Positions 62,312 to 64,000 of a DNA stretch of 64,000 bases are shown in pieces (within the stretch, counting starts at the first letter, position 1; every line of letters begins with the position of its first letter). The notes under the pieces are model-generated. The model saw only the letters and a program-made list of their open reading frames with translations. It had not been told where the DNA came from and ran no database searches. The position numbers and the translations under genes were made by a program. This DNA is from Paraburkholderia aromaticivorans. GTDB taxonomy: Bacteria > Pseudomonadota > Gammaproteobacteria > Burkholderiales > Burkholderiaceae. The stretch covers positions 62,001 to 126,000 of the forward strand of contig NZ_CP022991.1 in the NCBI RefSeq assembly GCF_002278075.1, read 5' to 3'.

Positions 62312-62864
62312 CGCTCGTCTCCTTCTCTTCCTGCGCCTGGCGCCGGCGCGCCGCCACATCGAGCACGGCGGCGACGATCGGCGTATAGCCCGTACAGCGG
62401 CACAGATGGCCCGACAGCATGTCGCGCACCTGCGCCTCGTCTAGATCCGGCACGCGCTTCAGATAGTCGGCGCACGACATCAGAATGCCGGCGGTGCAAA
62501 AGCCGCACTGCAGCGCGTGATGACGCTGGAACGCCTGCTGAAGGTCGCCGAGCGTCTGGTCGGGTGCGAGGCCTTCTACCGTATCGATGCGGCGGCCGTC
62601 CGCCTGCAATGCGAGCATCAGGCACGAACGTCCCGCCACACCGTCGATATGAACCGTGCAGGCGCCGCACACGCCGTGTTCGCATCCGACGTGCGTGCCG
62701 GTTGCGCCCAGCTCGTGCCGCAGAAGATCGGACAGCAGATCGCGCGGCTCGCAATAGCCGCTTCGTTCGCGGCCGTTGAGCGTCACGGTGATTCGCTGCC
62801 GTTCGCCGCGCGGTTGTATGCCATGCGGCATCGTATTAACAGGGGTCTTCGGGGTCTTGCTCAC
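62304..62864 (-). CDS. 2Fe-2S subunit of a xanthine-dehydrogenase-family enzyme (CoxS-like)
   Basis: This 186-residue protein has two 2Fe-2S clusters: a plant-ferredoxin type one in GCEHGVCGACTVHIDG with an upstream Cys, and the all-helical one in QCGFCTAGILMSC and GHLCRCTGYTPIVAAV. The GTG at 62864 overlaps the preceding stop (GTGA) and has AGAGGAGG upstream; the upstream ATG lacks this. It passes electrons between the molybdopterin subunit and the FAD subunit. The 24-residue N-terminal extension is non-homologous. Confidence 0.92.
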   Translation of the reverse strand: MSKTPKTPVNTMPHGIQPRGERQRITVTLNGRERSGYCEPRDLLSDLLRHELGATGTHVGCEHGVCGACTVHIDGVAGRSCLMLALQADGRRIDTVEGLAPDQTLGDLQQAFQRHHALQCGFCTAGILMSCADYLKRVPDLDEAQVRDMLSGHLCRCTGYTPIVAAVLDVAARRRQAQEEKETSDA

Positions 62865-63682
62865 ATCGCCTCCTCTATCACGCGCCATCCCAGTTGCCGG
62901 ACCAGATGCCGGCGATATGTCGCACTGACATGCGCGTCGTCCTGCGCGCCCAGCTTCCAGCTCAAATCGTTCAATGCAGTACGCAAGTCGTCGCCCTGCA
63001 GACGCGGCCAGCGCTCCACCACCGGCCGGTCGGCGACGCCGCCCACAGCGATCTGGATCGCCTTATCCGTCACCACCGCCGCGCACGACACGAGGGCGAA
63101 ATCGCCATGACGGGCGGAGAATTCCGCAAAGCCATAGCGCTCGCCCGGCTTTTTCAGCGGAAACCGCACGGCCTCGACAAGTTCGTCCGGCTCGCGCGCC
63201 GTCATCAACATCCCCTGAAAAAAGTCCTCGGCGGCGAGCACGCGCCTGCGCTTTGTCGAGCGCAGCAGCACATCGCCGCCAAGGGCTGCCAACGCGAGAG
63301 GCAACTCGGCGCTCGGATCCGCGTGAGCGATCGAGCCGCACACGGTCCCGCGATTGCGGATCTGAAAATGGGAAATGTGCGGGAACGCGAGAGCGAGCAA
63401 CGGCACTTCGTCGCGCAGAGACGGGCGCCACTCGACGCTGCCCTGCGTTGCCGCCGCACCGATAACGAGCTGCCCCGCCTCGTTGTCGACACGCACCGTA
63501 TTCAACTCGTCGGTGCGGGAAATATCGACGAGCCAGCGCGGTTGCGCGAGGCGCATGTTCAGCACCGCCATCAGCGACTGGCCGCCGGCCAGCACGCGTG
63601 CGTCTTCGCCGCCATGCGCGAGCGCTTCGAGCGCATGTTCCGTACTCGTCGCGCGCAGATAATCGAACGGCGCCGGCTTCAT
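62861..63682 (-). CDS. FAD-binding subunit of a xanthine-dehydrogenase-family enzyme (CoxM-like)
   Basis: The 273-residue subunit starts MKPAPFDYLRATSTEHALEALA. It contains the FAD-binding LAGGQSLMAVLNMRLAQP and the second motif VCGSIAHADPSAELPLALAAL, with C-terminal CO_deh_flav_C features. CAGGAG stands before the ATG at 63682. It overlaps the next gene's start (GTGA) and abuts the CoxG-like gene, showing one operon. The catalytic molybdopterin subunit is not within the window. Confidence 0.92.
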   Translation of the reverse strand: MKPAPFDYLRATSTEHALEALAHGGEDARVLAGGQSLMAVLNMRLAQPRWLVDISRTDELNTVRVDNEAGQLVIGAAATQGSVEWRPSLRDEVPLLALAFPHISHFQIRNRGTVCGSIAHADPSAELPLALAALGGDVLLRSTKRRRVLAAEDFFQGMLMTAREPDELVEAVRFPLKKPGERYGFAEFSARHGDFALVSCAAVVTDKAIQIAVGGVADRPVVERWPRLQGDDLRTALNDLSWKLGAQDDAHVSATYRRHLVRQLGWRVIEEAM

Positions 63683-63999
63683 GTTCTGCTCCTGAAGATT
63701 GCGAGGAAGCGCGAGAGCCACGAGCCTTGCGCGCGGCCTTCGTCGACGGGCTTGCCTGATGCTTGCCGGCCCAGTGATTCGAACAGTTGCCGCAGCACGA
63801 CCTTCGCCGCGCCTTCGAGCATCCGCCCGCCGACTGCCGCAACCTTGCCCGACACCTGCGCTTCATAGTCGTACGACAGCCGCGTGCCGTGCTCCGTGGG
63901 CGTCAGTTCCACGAGTCCTTCGCCACGCGCGGTGCCAAGCGGCGAACTGCCGGCGCCCGCGAGGCGCAGACGATGCGGCGCGTCGATATCCGACAACCC
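63679..63999 (-). CDS. CoxG-like SRPBCC protein, partial (runs off the window)
   Basis: About 106 C-terminal residues are present: HRLRLAGAGSSPLGTARGEG, then TRLSYDYEAQVSGKVAAVGG, and RMLEGAAKVVLRQLFESLGR. This is the END of carbon-monoxide-dehydrogenase subunit G (SRPBCC fold) proteins, with a hydrophobic/basic tail (SWLSRFLAIFRSRT). CoxG-type proteins help assemble or anchor xanthine-dehydrogenase-family enzymes. It overlaps the FAD subunit start. Confidence 0.85.
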   Translation of the reverse strand, partial: GLSDIDAPHRLRLAGAGSSPLGTARGEGLVELTPTEHGTRLSYDYEAQVSGKVAAVGGRMLEGAAKVVLRQLFESLGRQASGKPVDEGRAQGSWLSRFLAIFRSRT

Positions 64000-64000
64000 G

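Noticed and set aside
60761..62779. Long plus-strand open frame (672 codons)
   Set aside because: It lies antisense to the CoA ligase and 2Fe-2S subunit genes, which have complete family motifs, ribosome sites and coupled overlaps. It is a high-GC shadow.
1..64000. CRISPR array
   Set aside because: No regularly spaced repeats with unique spacers were seen anywhere; the only tandem repeats are two 18-mers and three 8-mers.

Overview
The window looks like a chromosome, chromid or megaplasmid segment of a betaproteobacterium of the Burkholderia / Paraburkholderia / Caballeronia group. The grounds are high GC content, families common in that group (DUF3562, DUF4148, DUF302, ArsD/ArsA, tandem Hsp20 genes, caa3-type oxidase, many LysR/IclR/GntR-controlled catabolic islands), an IS2-group insertion sequence, and long high-GC antisense frames. 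This assignment is inferred from protein content; no marker gene fixes the species.

Region 1 (1-16.4 kb) holds an ApbE fragment, a P2-type cation ATPase, an AI-2E family permease, a tandem universal stress protein, an intact IS2-group element, a fatty-acid CoA ligase, an unusual ACP / fatty acyl-AMP ligase / PlsC fusion, a small membrane protein, a DUF302 protein, and arsD-arsA beside a decayed ACR3 pump gene. Seven FNR/Dnr-type boxes (TTGAY-N4-RTCAA) lie upstream of transcription units here. The region therefore looks like a low-oxygen regulon, similar in flavour to the lxa locus of B. cenocepacia.

Region 2 (16.7-23.2 kb, minus strand) is a caa3-type cytochrome c oxidase operon with a triheme cytochrome c. 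Its first gene is a chimera: the first ~24 codons of a TPP enzyme joined to the C-terminal part of a GMC dehydrogenase. Region 3 (23.2-29.5 kb) is a graveyard of broken genes (IS6 transposase, diguanylate cyclase, chemoreceptor, another transposase) mixed with small intact genes, a ParB-like protein, a methyltransferase and a DUF4148 protein.

Region 4 (29.5-35.3 kb) is an IclR regulator divergent from an HMG-CoA-lyase-like enzyme, a CoA transferase, an MFS permease and an amidohydrolase, with three 17-bp operator repeats between them. Region 5 (35.4-40.7 kb) has a chemoreceptor, a GntR/UTRA regulator, a fumarase/PcaB-superfamily lyase and a DctA symporter, tied together by three copies of the palindrome ATATGTCCGGACATAT.

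Region 6 (41-48.6 kb) is an accessory island. A secreted YD-repeat (RHS-like) protein and an abutting small partner are bracketed by two copies of a 35-bp element carrying inverted DnaA-box-like sequences. Several small unknown genes, a ribbon-helix-helix-like protein with its own inverted repeat, and an orphan PhoU follow.

Region 7 (48.6-55.4 kb) has a hybrid sensor kinase, tRNA-Lys, three Hsp20 genes behind a heat-shock-type promoter, and a scrambled molybdopterin oxidoreductase locus in which one small-subunit piece is inverted. Region 8 (55.6-64 kb) is a LysR gene converging on a minus-strand catabolic operon: CoxG-like protein, xanthine-dehydrogenase-type FAD and 2Fe-2S subunits, CoA ligase, enoyl-CoA hydratase, GMC oxidoreductase and an MFS importer. 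The operon runs in from beyond the right end of the window.
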